Shown here one piece after another: positions 15,998 through 25,160 of a stretch of 64,000 nucleotides of DNA (positions within the stretch are counted from its first letter, which is position 1; each line of letters begins with the position of its first letter). Location of the stretch: assembly GCA_965662545.1 (NCBI GenBank), contig CBFIHZ010000005.1, positions 57,682 to 121,681 of the forward strand. The letters run 5' to 3'. Source of the stretch: CPC320 sp002684375. Its GTDB lineage: Bacteria > Pseudomonadota > Alphaproteobacteria > Rhodobacterales > Rhodobacteraceae. The notes under the pieces are model-generated. The model searched no databases. It had not been told where the DNA came from and saw only the letters and a list, made by a program, of their open reading frames with translations. A program made the position numbers and the translations under genes.

Positions 15998-18856
15998 ATG
16001 GCAGAACAGAAATATATTGAAGTTCGCGGCGCTCGTGAGCACAATCTGAAATCTATTGATGTGGATATTCCCCGCGATCAGCTTGTGGTCATCACCGGTT
16101 TATCGGGGTCGGGAAAATCCTCATTGGCGTTTGACACCATCTATGCCGAAGGGCAGCGGCGCTATGTGGAATCGCTCTCGGCGTATGCGCGCCAATTTCT
16201 GGATATGATGGAAAAGCCTGACGTCGATCACATTAGCGGTCTCAGTCCGGCGATTTCTATTGAGCAAAAGACCACCAGTAAAAATCCGCGCTCGACGGTT
16301 GGGACTGTCACTGAAATATATGATTATTTGCGGCTGCTGTTTGCCCGTGCCGGAACCCCTTACAGTCCGGCAACGGGCAAGCCGATTGAGGCCCAGCAGG
16401 TTCAGGACATGGTCGACCGGGTGATGGCGATGCCGGCCGATACACGGGCTTATCTGTTGGCACCCATAGTACGTGACCGCAAAGGCGAGTATCGCAAAGA
16501 GTTTCTTGAGCTGCGTAAGCAGGGGTTTCAGCGGGTCAAGGTGGATGGTGGGTTTTACGAGCTGGACGAACCACCGGTTCTGGATAAGAAGTTCCGGCAT
16601 GATATCGACGTGGTGGTGGATCGGATTGTGGTGCGCGAGGGTATTGAGACCCGACTCGCCGACAGTTTCCGCACAGCACTTGATCTGGCAGATGGTATTG
16701 CTATCCTTGAGACCGCTCCGAAAGAGGGTTCAGCCGAAAGGATCACCTTTAGTGAGAATTTTGCTTGTCCTGTTAGTGGCTTTACCATTCCCGAGATTGA
16801 GCCGCGGCTGTTTTCGTTCAATGCGCCTTTTGGTGCCTGTCCCGATTGTGACGGGCTCGGAAAGGAGCTGTTTTTTGACGCACGTCTTGTGGTGCCCGAT
16901 GTTACTTTGAAAATCGGGGATGGGGCGCTGGCGCCATGGCGCAAGGGCAAAAGCCCTTATTTTACCCAAACAATAGAGGCGATTGCGAAACATTATAAAT
17001 TTAAACCTTCGACAAAATGGAAGGATTTGCCGGAAAAAGTACAGCAAGTGTTTCTATATGGTTCCGGTAAGGAAGAGATACAATTTCGTTATGACGAGGG
17101 TGGTCGGGTCTATCAAATCTCGCGCGTGTTCGAAGGTGTTATCCCCAATATGGAGCGTCGGTACCGTGAAACCGACAGCAACTGGGTCCGTGAGGAATTC
17201 GAAAATTATCAAAACAACCGTCCCTGTGGAGGTTGTGGCGGTTTTCGGTTGCGGCCTGAGGCGCTGGCGGTAAAAATTGCCGACCTGCATGTGGGACAGG
17301 TGGTCCAGATGTCAATTCGCGAGGCGTTTAAATGGTGCGAAACGGTGCCGGAACGCCTCACGATACAAAAAAACGAAATCGCCAAAGCTATTTTGAAAGA
17401 AGTGCGCGAACGACTGGGGTTTTTGAACAATGTCGGGCTGGAATATCTGACACTGAGCCGGAACTCAGGCACGCTGTCGGGTGGCGAAAGCCAGCGGATC
17501 AGACTGGCCAGTCAAATCGGCAGCGGATTGACTGGTGTTCTTTATGTGCTGGATGAACCCTCAATTGGTCTGCACCAGCGCGATAATGATCGGCTGTTGG
17601 TCACGCTGAAAAATTTGCGCGATCAGGGCAACACGGTGATTGTGGTCGAACATGACGAAGAGGCGATCCGCGAGGCGGATTATGTCTATGACATTGGTCC
17701 GGGCGCGGGGCTTCACGGTGGCCAGGTGGTCAGTCACGGCACACCTGAGCATATCGCTAACGACAAAGCCTCAATCACCGGGCAATATCTGTCAGGCATT
17801 CGATCGATTGAGGTTCCGGCGAAGCGGCGTAAGGGCAACGGTAAAAAACTGCAGGTGATCAAAGCCTCTGGCAATAACCTTAAGAATGTCAGTGCCGATT
17901 TTCCTTTGGGCAAGTTTGTCTGTGTTACCGGTGTTTCGGGGGGCGGTAAATCAACCCTGACTATTGAGACGCTGTTCAAAACCGCTTCGATGCGGTTGAA
18001 TGGCGCGCGGCAAACACCGGGTCCGTGTGAGACGATCAATGGGCTCGAACATCTCGACAAGGTGATCGATATTGACCAGCGTGCGATCGGGCGCACGCCG
18101 CGTTCCAACCCTGCCACATACACAGGGGCCTTCACGCCGATCCGGGATTGGTTCTCGGGGCTGCCGGAATCTAAGGCACGCGGATATAAGCCGGGGCGGT
18201 TCTCGTTTAACGTCAAGGGCGGCCGGTGCGAAGCCTGTCAGGGAGATGGGCTGATCAAGATCGAGATGCATTTCCTGCCCGATGTCTATGTCACTTGCGA
18301 AACCTGTCGCGGGGCCCGGTACAATCGAGAAACGTTAGAAATAAAGTTTAAAGGCAAAAGCATAGCCGATGTTCTTGATATGACAGTTGAAGATGCGCAG
18401 GTGTTTTTTCAGGCGGTGCCCAGCATCCGAGAGAAAATGGATGCGCTGGTGCGTGTAGGATTGGGTTACATTAAGGTCGGCCAGCAAGCGACGACATTGT
18501 CTGGAGGTGAAGCGCAGCGGGTGAAACTGTCCAAGGAACTGGCGCGGCGCTCGACCGGACGAACCCTGTATATTCTTGATGAGCCCACAACAGGGCTTCA
18601 TTTCGAGGACGTGCGTAAGTTGCTGGAAGTATTGCATGAACTGGTTGAGACAGGCAATACTGTGATCGTGATTGAACATAATCTCGACGTGGTCAAAACC
18701 GCAGATTGGATTATAGATATCGGCCCGGAAGGCGGCGATGGCGGAGGTGAAATTGTCGCGTTTGGCACGCCGGAAACGGTGGCAAAAAACACCAAAAGCT
18801 ACACAGGGCATTATTTGAAAAGCATGTTAGCTCCACGCCGGGTCGCCGCAGAGTAA
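15998..18856 (+). CDS. uvrA: Excinuclease ABC subunit A
   Basis: 952 residues from ATG 15998 (MAEQKYIEVRGAREHNLKS is the usual N-terminus; an in-frame ATG at 15983 adds five residues). Two ABC ATPase modules: Walker A GLSGSGKSSL near residue 30 and GVSGGGKSTL near 645; signature LSGGESQRI and LSGGEAQRV; Walker B VLDEPSIGLHQRD and ILDEPTTGLHFED. Zinc fingers show as CPDCDGLG and as CEACQGDG with CETCRG. UvrA recognises DNA damage and loads UvrB in nucleotide excision repair. A perfect LexA box precedes it. Confidence 0.98.
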   Translation: MAEQKYIEVRGAREHNLKSIDVDIPRDQLVVITGLSGSGKSSLAFDTIYAEGQRRYVESLSAYARQFLDMMEKPDVDHISGLSPAISIEQKTTSKNPRSTVGTVTEIYDYLRLLFARAGTPYSPATGKPIEAQQVQDMVDRVMAMPADTRAYLLAPIVRDRKGEYRKEFLELRKQGFQRVKVDGGFYELDEPPVLDKKFRHDIDVVVDRIVVREGIETRLADSFRTALDLADGIAILETAPKEGSAERITFSENFACPVSGFTIPEIEPRLFSFNAPFGACPDCDGLGKELFFDARLVVPDVTLKIGDGALAPWRKGKSPYFTQTIEAIAKHYKFKPSTKWKDLPEKVQQVFLYGSGKEEIQFRYDEGGRVYQISRVFEGVIPNMERRYRETDSNWVREEFENYQNNRPCGGCGGFRLRPEALAVKIADLHVGQVVQMSIREAFKWCETVPERLTIQKNEIAKAILKEVRERLGFLNNVGLEYLTLSRNSGTLSGGESQRIRLASQIGSGLTGVLYVLDEPSIGLHQRDNDRLLVTLKNLRDQGNTVIVVEHDEEAIREADYVYDIGPGAGLHGGQVVSHGTPEHIANDKASITGQYLSGIRSIEVPAKRRKGNGKKLQVIKASGNNLKNVSADFPLGKFVCVTGVSGGGKSTLTIETLFKTASMRLNGARQTPGPCETINGLEHLDKVIDIDQRAIGRTPRSNPATYTGAFTPIRDWFSGLPESKARGYKPGRFSFNVKGGRCEACQGDGLIKIEMHFLPDVYVTCETCRGARYNRETLEIKFKGKSIADVLDMTVEDAQVFFQAVPSIREKMDALVRVGLGYIKVGQQATTLSGGEAQRVKLSKELARRSTGRTLYILDEPTTGLHFEDVRKLLEVLHELVETGNTVIVIEHNLDVVKTADWIIDIGPEGGDGGGEIVAFGTPETVAKNTKSYTGHYLKSMLAPRRVAAE

Positions 18857-18906
18857 CTTTAACTCAATGGTTTATGTGCCGTTCCTCATAGATTTGAGGG
18901 GTTTGC

Positions 18907-20814
18907 TTACCGTCCGCGTGTTTCAAACCGGGGCAGCATGGCCGAAAAGTCTCGTCCGCTGCCGTCTTCGTCTTCGACAAAGCGTCGGTACAGGTCGGTG
19001 GCGGCCTGTCCCAGCGGGGTATCAGCGTCAACCGCTTCGGCGGCTTGTTGCGACAGGCGCAGATCTTTGAGCATTAGGTCGGCGGCAAAACCGGGCTGAT
19101 ACTCGTTATCGGCGGGCGATGCAGGGCCGATTCCCGGAGCAGGGCAATAGGCGTTCATTGTCCAGCTATAACCCGATGAGGTGCTGACAACATCGAACAT
19201 CGCCTGACGATCAAGCCCCAGTTTATCGGCCAGTGCAAAGGCTTCACAACTGGCAATCATCGTCACGCCTAAGATCATATTATTGCAGATTTTAGCTGCT
19301 TGCCCGTTCCCTGCGGCACCGCAATGAACGGCTTTCTGGCCCATGATTTCAAACAGGGGTTGTGCGGTATGAAACGCGGCCTCTGTGCCGCCCACCATGA
19401 AGGTTAATGTGCCGGCCTTGGCGCCGCCTGTGCCGCCTGAAACGGGTGCATCCAGCGCCAAAATACCTCGGGCTGCGGCGTCTTGTGCGACGGCGCGTGT
19501 GCTGTCCACATCGACGGTCGAACAATCCAACAAAATGCTTCCCTCGTGCATTGCAGGTAGGATTTGGTCTGCAACCGCGCGCAGAATTGCGCCGTTGGGC
19601 AGCATCGTGATCACAAGGTCTGCCCGCATGACGGCCTCTGCAGCCGAGGTGGCATTGGTCATTCCCTCAACAATGATGCCGGCAGTGTCAAAACCCGTAA
19701 CACAGTGGCCGGCTTTGATCAGATTGGCGGCCATCGGTGCCCCCATGTTGCCCAGACCGATAAACCCTATTTGCATTCTTGCCTCCTCAAATGTTAATTT
19801 CGCGCGCCCCAGCGGCATCAACATGCGCGAGACCGCCACGGATGGCACCGCGTCGAGAGTATGTTGCCACTGCGGATTGCGGTCTTTATCGATGATGGCG
19901 GCGCGAATACCTTCCAGAAAATCTCCATGCTCCATCGCACGATAGGTAAAGCGGTATTCCAATTCCAGTGCTTTGTGCATCTCGGGTGAGCCACGCAACC
20001 GGTGAATGGCTTCGACGCTGCAAGCCATCGCAAGCGGTGAGTTGCGCGCCATTAACCCCAGCGTTTTCTGACTAAAGGCGCTGTCATCATGGCGCAGCGC
20101 ATTGACAATATCCGTCAGTGTTTCACCGCTGAAGTGGCGATCAATCAATTGTTTGTCACGGGACACCGGCCCCTCAGAGGCGGGTTGCGCCGCCGCGGAA
20201 ATCAGCGCGCAATTGCCGGTTTCTTGCAGCTTTTCAATCAAAGACGGCCAGTGATCCTGGGGTATAAAATAATCCGCAAAGCCGGCAAGAATGGCGTCGC
20301 CTGCATTCATCCGCGTGGCTGTTGTGCCAAGGTATTCACCCAACCGTCCTGGCGCTGAGGCCAAAATTAGCGAGCCTCCAACATCGGGGATCAAGCCGAT
20401 ACCACATTCCGGCATGGCAATCTGGCTGGTTTCACCAACCACCCGGTGACTGCCGTGACAGCCCAATCCAACGCCGCCGCCCATAGTGAAGCCCTGCATG
20501 AAGCTGATTACAGGCTTGGGATAGCAATGCAGCTTGGCATTGAGCCGGTATTCATCGCGCCAAAAGGTCTGGCCGTAGGCGAAATCACCCTGCATGCCCG
20601 TGGTATATAATTCGGCAATGTCCCCGCCCGCGCAAAACGCTTTTTCGCCGGCCGCGTCAAAGATCACTAGGGATACTGCGGGATCGGCGCGCCATGCCTC
20701 AAGCGCCGCCTCTATGGCAGTACACATCGCATAGGTCATTGCATTCAGCGCTTTGGGCCGGTTCAGGGTGATGCGCCCGGCGCTACCGCTTTTGGTAATG
20801 ATAATATCGGGCAT
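18907..20814 (-). CDS. Fused 3-hydroxyisobutyryl-CoA hydrolase / 3-hydroxyisobutyrate dehydrogenase
   Basis: 635 residues in one frame. Residues 1-346 are a crotonase-fold hydrolase (AFCAGGDIAELY, FTMGGGVGLGCHG, PECGIGLIPDVGG); residues 347-635 begin MQIGFIGLGNMGAPMAANL and are a complete MmsB with LDAPVSGGTGGAKAGTL and the catalytic Lys in GNGQAAKICNN. They catalyse consecutive valine-degradation steps: release of 3-hydroxyisobutyrate from CoA, then NAD-dependent oxidation. The join reads ACA TTT GAG GAG GCA AGA ATG; the GAGGAGG is an intact ribosome-binding site for the second half and a TGA sits one frame over, so a one-base loss could have removed the hydrolase stop. MmsB may still be made separately. 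Confidence 0.88.
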   Translation of the reverse strand: MPDIIITKSGSAGRITLNRPKALNAMTYAMCTAIEAALEAWRADPAVSLVIFDAAGEKAFCAGGDIAELYTTGMQGDFAYGQTFWRDEYRLNAKLHCYPKPVISFMQGFTMGGGVGLGCHGSHRVVGETSQIAMPECGIGLIPDVGGSLILASAPGRLGEYLGTTATRMNAGDAILAGFADYFIPQDHWPSLIEKLQETGNCALISAAAQPASEGPVSRDKQLIDRHFSGETLTDIVNALRHDDSAFSQKTLGLMARNSPLAMACSVEAIHRLRGSPEMHKALELEYRFTYRAMEHGDFLEGIRAAIIDKDRNPQWQHTLDAVPSVAVSRMLMPLGRAKLTFEEARMQIGFIGLGNMGAPMAANLIKAGHCVTGFDTAGIIVEGMTNATSAAEAVMRADLVITMLPNGAILRAVADQILPAMHEGSILLDCSTVDVDSTRAVAQDAAARGILALDAPVSGGTGGAKAGTLTFMVGGTEAAFHTAQPLFEIMGQKAVHCGAAGNGQAAKICNNMILGVTMIASCEAFALADKLGLDRQAMFDVVSTSSGYSWTMNAYCPAPGIGPASPADNEYQPGFAADLMLKDLRLSQQAAEAVDADTPLGQAATDLYRRFVEDEDGSGRDFSAMLPRFETRGR

Positions 20815-21959
20815 CAGCCGCGATCCGACAGCATCTGGCGGGAAATAATCATACGCATAATTTCATTTGTGCCTTCAAGAATTTGATGGACGCGCAGATC
20901 ACGCACAATCTTTTCGATGCCGTAATCGCTTAGATAGCCATAACCCCCATGCAATTGCAGACAGGTATTGGCAACCTCAAAGCTGGCATCGGTGACATAG
21001 AGTTTTGCCATGGCACAGAATTTACCCGCATCGGCAGCTTCAGTGTCCAGCTTCCAGGCGGCCTGATGTAGAAAGACCCGCGCCGACTGAAGTTTCACCT
21101 CCATTTCGGCCAGTTTAAACTGCAGAGCTTGAAACTGATCGATGGTTTTGCCAAATGCTTTGCGTTCGCCCATATAGGCCAGCGTCATATTCAAGGCGTT
21201 TTGCGCGCCGCCAAGCGCCGAGGCGGCGATGTTGAGCCGTCCGCCATCCAATCCGGCCATGGCATAGCGAAACCCGTGCCCCTCATCGCCGATCAGATTG
21301 TCGCTCGGGATTTTACAATCGTCGAACTGCACCTGAGCCGTGGGTTGGGCGCGCCATCCCATCTTGTCTTCAAGGGCGCCAAAAGACAGCCCCGGCGCGC
21401 CATCTTCGACAACAACGGCGCTGATTCCCTTGGGGCCGTCTTCGCCTGTGCGACACATCACGATATAGGCGTCGGAATACCCGCCGCCAGATATAAAGGC
21501 CTTGGTGCCGCTAAGCGCGTACCCTTCATTGCTGCGGGTGGCACGGGTGCGCAGCGCGGCCGCATCTGAGCCGGATCCGGGCTCGGTCAGACAGTAACTG
21601 AATATTTTGGTCATCGCGCAGATATCCGGCAGCCATTTGGCGCGGGTTTCTTCCGAGCCAAAGCTATCAATCATGCCGCCACACATATTGTGGATTGACA
21701 GAAAGGATCCCACCGATGGGCAGGCCATGGCCAGTGCTTCAAACACCAGTGCGGCATCCAGACGGCTTAGACCCGAGCCGCCACTTTGTTCGCGGACATA
21801 AATGCCTGCCAAACCCAATTCGGCGACTTTTGGCCACAGATGTTTCGGTATCGCGCCCTGCCTGTCCCATGTCAGGGCATGGGGCGCAATATGGTCTTGC
21901 CCGAACCCGTACGCCATATCAAAAATAGCGTCTTGTTCCTCGCTCCGCGCAAATTCCAT
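20814..21959 (-). CDS. Acyl-CoA dehydrogenase, probably isobutyryl-CoA specific
   Basis: 381 residues from ATG 21959, which follows AGGGGA; a TTG one codon upstream is less likely. FAD/acyl-CoA features are clear: YCLTEPGSGSDAAALRT near residue 125, KAFISGGGYSDAYIVM, and catalytic Glu in LEGTNEIMRMIISRQML near the C-terminus. It oxidises branched acyl-CoA to the enoyl-CoA with electrons going to ETF. Its TGA overlaps the ATG of the hydrolase-dehydrogenase gene by one base, so within this valine operon isobutyryl-CoA is the probable substrate. Confidence 0.9.
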   Translation of the reverse strand: MEFARSEEQDAIFDMAYGFGQDHIAPHALTWDRQGAIPKHLWPKVAELGLAGIYVREQSGGSGLSRLDAALVFEALAMACPSVGSFLSIHNMCGGMIDSFGSEETRAKWLPDICAMTKIFSYCLTEPGSGSDAAALRTRATRSNEGYALSGTKAFISGGGYSDAYIVMCRTGEDGPKGISAVVVEDGAPGLSFGALEDKMGWRAQPTAQVQFDDCKIPSDNLIGDEGHGFRYAMAGLDGGRLNIAASALGGAQNALNMTLAYMGERKAFGKTIDQFQALQFKLAEMEVKLQSARVFLHQAAWKLDTEAADAGKFCAMAKLYVTDASFEVANTCLQLHGGYGYLSDYGIEKIVRDLRVHQILEGTNEIMRMIISRQMLSDRG

Positions 21960-22230
21960 CAACTGTTCCCCTATATTCTTGTCACAAAGGTCAAAAACTA
22001 TTGCAACATTATTTCAAAGTTGGTGCTGCCAGAGTTTCAAAGCGGGTCGCCCTCCAGCGCGGCCTGCGCCACCGCAAAATAATTCCCCTGAGCGCAGTCA
22101 CGTCCACTAATGCGGGTGTTAGCAACAGGGCAGGAATAGCGTGTAACACGATACGACTAGGGCAGGGTGCTGCCCTAAATCATGGATAAACAGGCGCCAT
22201 GCCCAACATGGGCAAAGCGCCGCCCATGGG

Positions 22231-23730
22231 TCAATCCATGGCTTTGAAGTTAAATTCGCCCCCTTGCTTGATGCCCGAGGGCCAGCGCGCGGTGACGGTT
22301 TTGGTGCGGGTATAGAACTTAAATGCATCCGGACCATGTTGGTTCAGATCGCCGAACACTGATTTTTTCCAGCCACCAAATGTGTGATAGGCCAGCGGAA
22401 CCGGAATCGGAACATTGATCCCGACCATGCCGATGTTGATCCGATTGGCAAAATCGCGTGCCGCATCGCCATCCCGGGTAAAGATCGCGGTGCCATTGCC
22501 GTATTCGTGATCCATCGCCAAGCCGAGCGCCTCTTCGTAATTTCCGGCGCGAACCGTACATAAAACCGGACCAAAGATTTCCTTGGTATAGATGTCCATG
22601 TTCGGCGTGACATTATCGAACAAATGTGGCCCGACGAAAAATCCGTCCTCATAGCCCTGCAAGCTGAAATCACGGCCGTCCACCACAAGGGTCGCGCCCT
22701 GATCAACGCCGGTTTGAACGAGGTTGAGGATGTTGTCTTTGGCGGCAGCGGTAACCACGGGACCGTAATCCACGTCCTGTCCGGACGTGTAGGGCCCAAC
22801 TTTCAGCTTTTCGATCCGCGGCACCAGTTTTTCGATCAACCGGTCTGCGGTCTCATCGCCCACTGGAACCGCAACGGAAATTGCCATACAGCGTTCGCCT
22901 GCGGCACCATAGCCGGCTCCGATCAAGGCATCTGCCGCTTGATCCATATCCGCATCAGGCATGATAATCATGTGGTTTTTGGCTCCGCCAAAGCACTGCA
23001 CCCGTTTGCCGTTTGAACATCCACGGCCATAGATATACTCGGCAATCGGAGTGGAGCCGACAAAGCCGATCGACTGTATCACATCATGATCAAGGATCGC
23101 ATCCACTGCTTCCTTATCGCCGTTAACAACCTGAAGGACGCCTTTTGGAAGCCCGGCTTCTTCCATCAATTCGGCCAGCATTAAAGGAACTGAAGGGTCG
23201 CGCTCGGAGGGTTTGAGGATGAAGGCATTGCCACAGACGATAGCAGGGGCAAACATCCACATCGGGATCATAGCAGGAAAGTTGAACGGTGTAATGCCGG
23301 CGCAGACGCCCAGCGCTTGCCGCATCGAATACATGTCAATACCGGGGCCGGCGCTGTCGGTAAAATCGCCTTTCAGCATTTGCGGCGCACCGATGCAATA
23401 TTCGACAACCTCCAAGCCGCGCTGTACATCGCCTTGGGCGTCGGGCAGGGTTTTGCCGTGCTCACGGCTCAGCGCCTCGGCCAGTGCGTCCATATCGCGG
23501 TTCAGCAGGTCAACAAATTTCATCATCACCCGTGCACGGCGCTGTGGATTGACAGCACCCCATGCGACCTGTGCGGCGGCCGCAATTTCGACCGCTTGCG
23601 CCATTTCGTCTGCAGAGGCCAGAGGCACCTTGGCCTGAACCTCTCCGGTGGCGGGATTGTAGACGTTGCTAAACCGACCAGAAGCCCCCGCGACATGGGC
23701 GCCATTGATGTAATGTGTAAGCTCTTGCAT
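22231..23730 (-). CDS. mmsA: CoA-acylating methylmalonate-semialdehyde dehydrogenase
   Basis: 499 residues of the aldehyde dehydrogenase superfamily. NAD-site FVGSTPIAEYIYGRG, the catalytic Cys in GAAGERCMAISVAVPVG and the MmsA-typical ITPFNFPAMIPMWMFAPAI block are visible, while the glutamate base of ordinary ALDHs is absent, as usual for the CoA-dependent enzyme. It converts methylmalonate semialdehyde to propionyl-CoA, the last step after MmsB. A 270-base gap without a gene separates it from the acyl-CoA dehydrogenase, but order and direction support a shared valine-catabolic unit. Confidence 0.94.
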   Translation of the reverse strand: MQELTHYINGAHVAGASGRFSNVYNPATGEVQAKVPLASADEMAQAVEIAAAAQVAWGAVNPQRRARVMMKFVDLLNRDMDALAEALSREHGKTLPDAQGDVQRGLEVVEYCIGAPQMLKGDFTDSAGPGIDMYSMRQALGVCAGITPFNFPAMIPMWMFAPAIVCGNAFILKPSERDPSVPLMLAELMEEAGLPKGVLQVVNGDKEAVDAILDHDVIQSIGFVGSTPIAEYIYGRGCSNGKRVQCFGGAKNHMIIMPDADMDQAADALIGAGYGAAGERCMAISVAVPVGDETADRLIEKLVPRIEKLKVGPYTSGQDVDYGPVVTAAAKDNILNLVQTGVDQGATLVVDGRDFSLQGYEDGFFVGPHLFDNVTPNMDIYTKEIFGPVLCTVRAGNYEEALGLAMDHEYGNGTAIFTRDGDAARDFANRINIGMVGINVPIPVPLAYHTFGGWKKSVFGDLNQHGPDAFKFYTRTKTVTARWPSGIKQGGEFNFKAMD

Positions 23731-23940
23731 TTTGTTTCTTCATTCCTCGTTCTTCACCAAGGTATGGCCAAGGGCTGGCCGGCTTTTTGGCAGGGTTCGC
23801 GCCCGATTTATCATAAGGCCGCAATTGTGATCCCGATCGCTGATAAAAGGCGTTTGATGTTGTGTATCATTTTTTTTCCTGCCGCCAACCAGTAAATTTA
23901 TCGGACAAAAAGCAATTTTTTATTCCAAATCGTAAAGACG

Positions 23941-23961
23941 ATCATAACGTAAGGTTATGAT
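23941..23961. promoter_or_regulatory. 21-bp palindrome in the mmsA/CBS divergent region
   Basis: ATCATAAC GTAAG GTTATGAT is a perfect 8-bp inverted repeat with a 5-base spacer, about 210 bases upstream of mmsA and 146 upstream of the CBS-protein gene. Size and symmetry are those of a dimeric repressor operator. The rest of 23731-24106 holds no gene. The cognate regulator is unknown. Confidence 0.5.
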
Positions 23962-24106
23962 TCGTTTGGCAATTTGTAAATAAACGATCTTGAATGTGAT
24001 ATTCGAGGATTATCAAAACGCTAAATTTGCGCGAAACACGTATCTTGACACGACACTTGCAGTTGTATGATGCTCAAACTGTGGCAGTTGTGATGGAGGT
24101 TTTGCA

Positions 24107-24541
24107 ATGCAAGTTCATCAAATACTGAAGACCAAGAAAGATATGGCTGTTGTTACAGTGCCTGTAGGACAGATGATCAGGGCGGCGGCGAAAATTTTAG
24201 CGGCGCGGCGTATCGGAACGGTCGTGGTCTCGGATGACGGAAACACTATAGCAGGCATTTTATCGGAACGCGATATCGTGCGGGCGTTGGCCCGGAAGGG
24301 GCCAGAATGTCTGGCCGAACCGGTTGAGGAGTATATGACCACTGCTGTGCAGATATGTGCGCTGTCGGACAGTGCCGATGCTATTCTGGGACGCATGACT
24401 GAAGGCCGGTTTCGACATATGCCCGTTATCGAAAACAAGATGTTGGTCGGCCTGATTACGATTGGCGATGTGGTCAAAGCCAAGCTTAATGAACTGGCAA
24501 TGGAAAATCAGGCCTTGGAAGGGATGATTAAGGGGCATTGA
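24107..24541 (+). CDS. CBS-domain pair protein
   Basis: 144 residues made up of two CBS motifs: the first spans ~15-65 (AAKILAARRIGTVVVSDDGNTIAGILSERDIVRAL in pieces: GTVVVSDDG, GILSERDIVRAL), the second ~75-130 (RFRHMPVIENKMLVGLITIGDVV). Such stand-alone pairs bind adenine nucleotides and act as energy or redox sensors on partner proteins. The ATG follows GGAGG by seven bases. No partner is evident; coaD downstream is 66 bases away on the same strand. Confidence 0.88.
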   Translation: MQVHQILKTKKDMAVVTVPVGQMIRAAAKILAARRIGTVVVSDDGNTIAGILSERDIVRALARKGPECLAEPVEEYMTTAVQICALSDSADAILGRMTEGRFRHMPVIENKMLVGLITIGDVVKAKLNELAMENQALEGMIKGH

Positions 24542-24606
24542 AGCCCTTGCAATTTCCTTCGTAATATTATTGCGTGCGGCGAGCCGCAGTTTAGGAAGAT
24601 ATCGCT

Positions 24607-25101
24607 ATGCGCATTGGATTATACCCGGGAACCTTCGACCCGATTACTTTGGGCCATCTTGATATTATCAACCGGGCGGCTCTGCTTGTGGATCGTCTGG
24701 TCATTGGCGTTGCTATCAATCGCGACAAAGGCCCGCTGTTTTCGCTTGAAGACCGTGTTGCGATGATCGAGGCTGAATGCGCCGCACTCGGTGCTGCGAC
24801 TGGCACCGAGATTGTGGCGCATCCCTTTGAGAGTCTGTTGATCGATTGTGCGCATGATGTAGGCGCACAGGTGATCGTGCGCGGTTTGCGCGCTGTGGCA
24901 GATTTTGAATATGAGTTTCAGATGGTTGGCATGAATCGGGCGATGGACAGCTCGGTAGAGACGGTGTTTTTGATGGCTGAGGCCAAGCACCAAGCGATTG
25001 CGTCGAAATTGGTCAAGGAAATTGCAAGACTGGGCGGGGACGTGTCGAAATTCGTCACACCCCCTGTTAAGGCCCACCTGCTGAAGCGGTTCGGCAAATA
25101 G
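24607..25101 (+). CDS. coaD: Pantetheine-phosphate adenylyltransferase
   Basis: 164 residues, the normal CoaD size. MRIGLYPGTFDPITLGHLDII carries the nucleotidyltransferase T/HxGH motif (GTFDP..LGH) at residues 8-18; RGLRAVADFEYEFQMVGMNR is the pantetheine-binding block, and IASKLVKEIARLGGDV replaces the usual ISSSLVKEIA. It catalyses the penultimate step of CoA synthesis (4'-phosphopantetheine + ATP to dephospho-CoA). Confidence 0.97.
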   Translation: MRIGLYPGTFDPITLGHLDIINRAALLVDRLVIGVAINRDKGPLFSLEDRVAMIEAECAALGAATGTEIVAHPFESLLIDCAHDVGAQVIVRGLRAVADFEYEFQMVGMNRAMDSSVETVFLMAEAKHQAIASKLVKEIARLGGDVSKFVTPPVKAHLLKRFGK

Positions 25102-25160
25102 ACCCATGTGCGTGGCAAGAGGGGCTCGCAGGGCGCAGCAACAGCCAACTTAGCGCGGCG

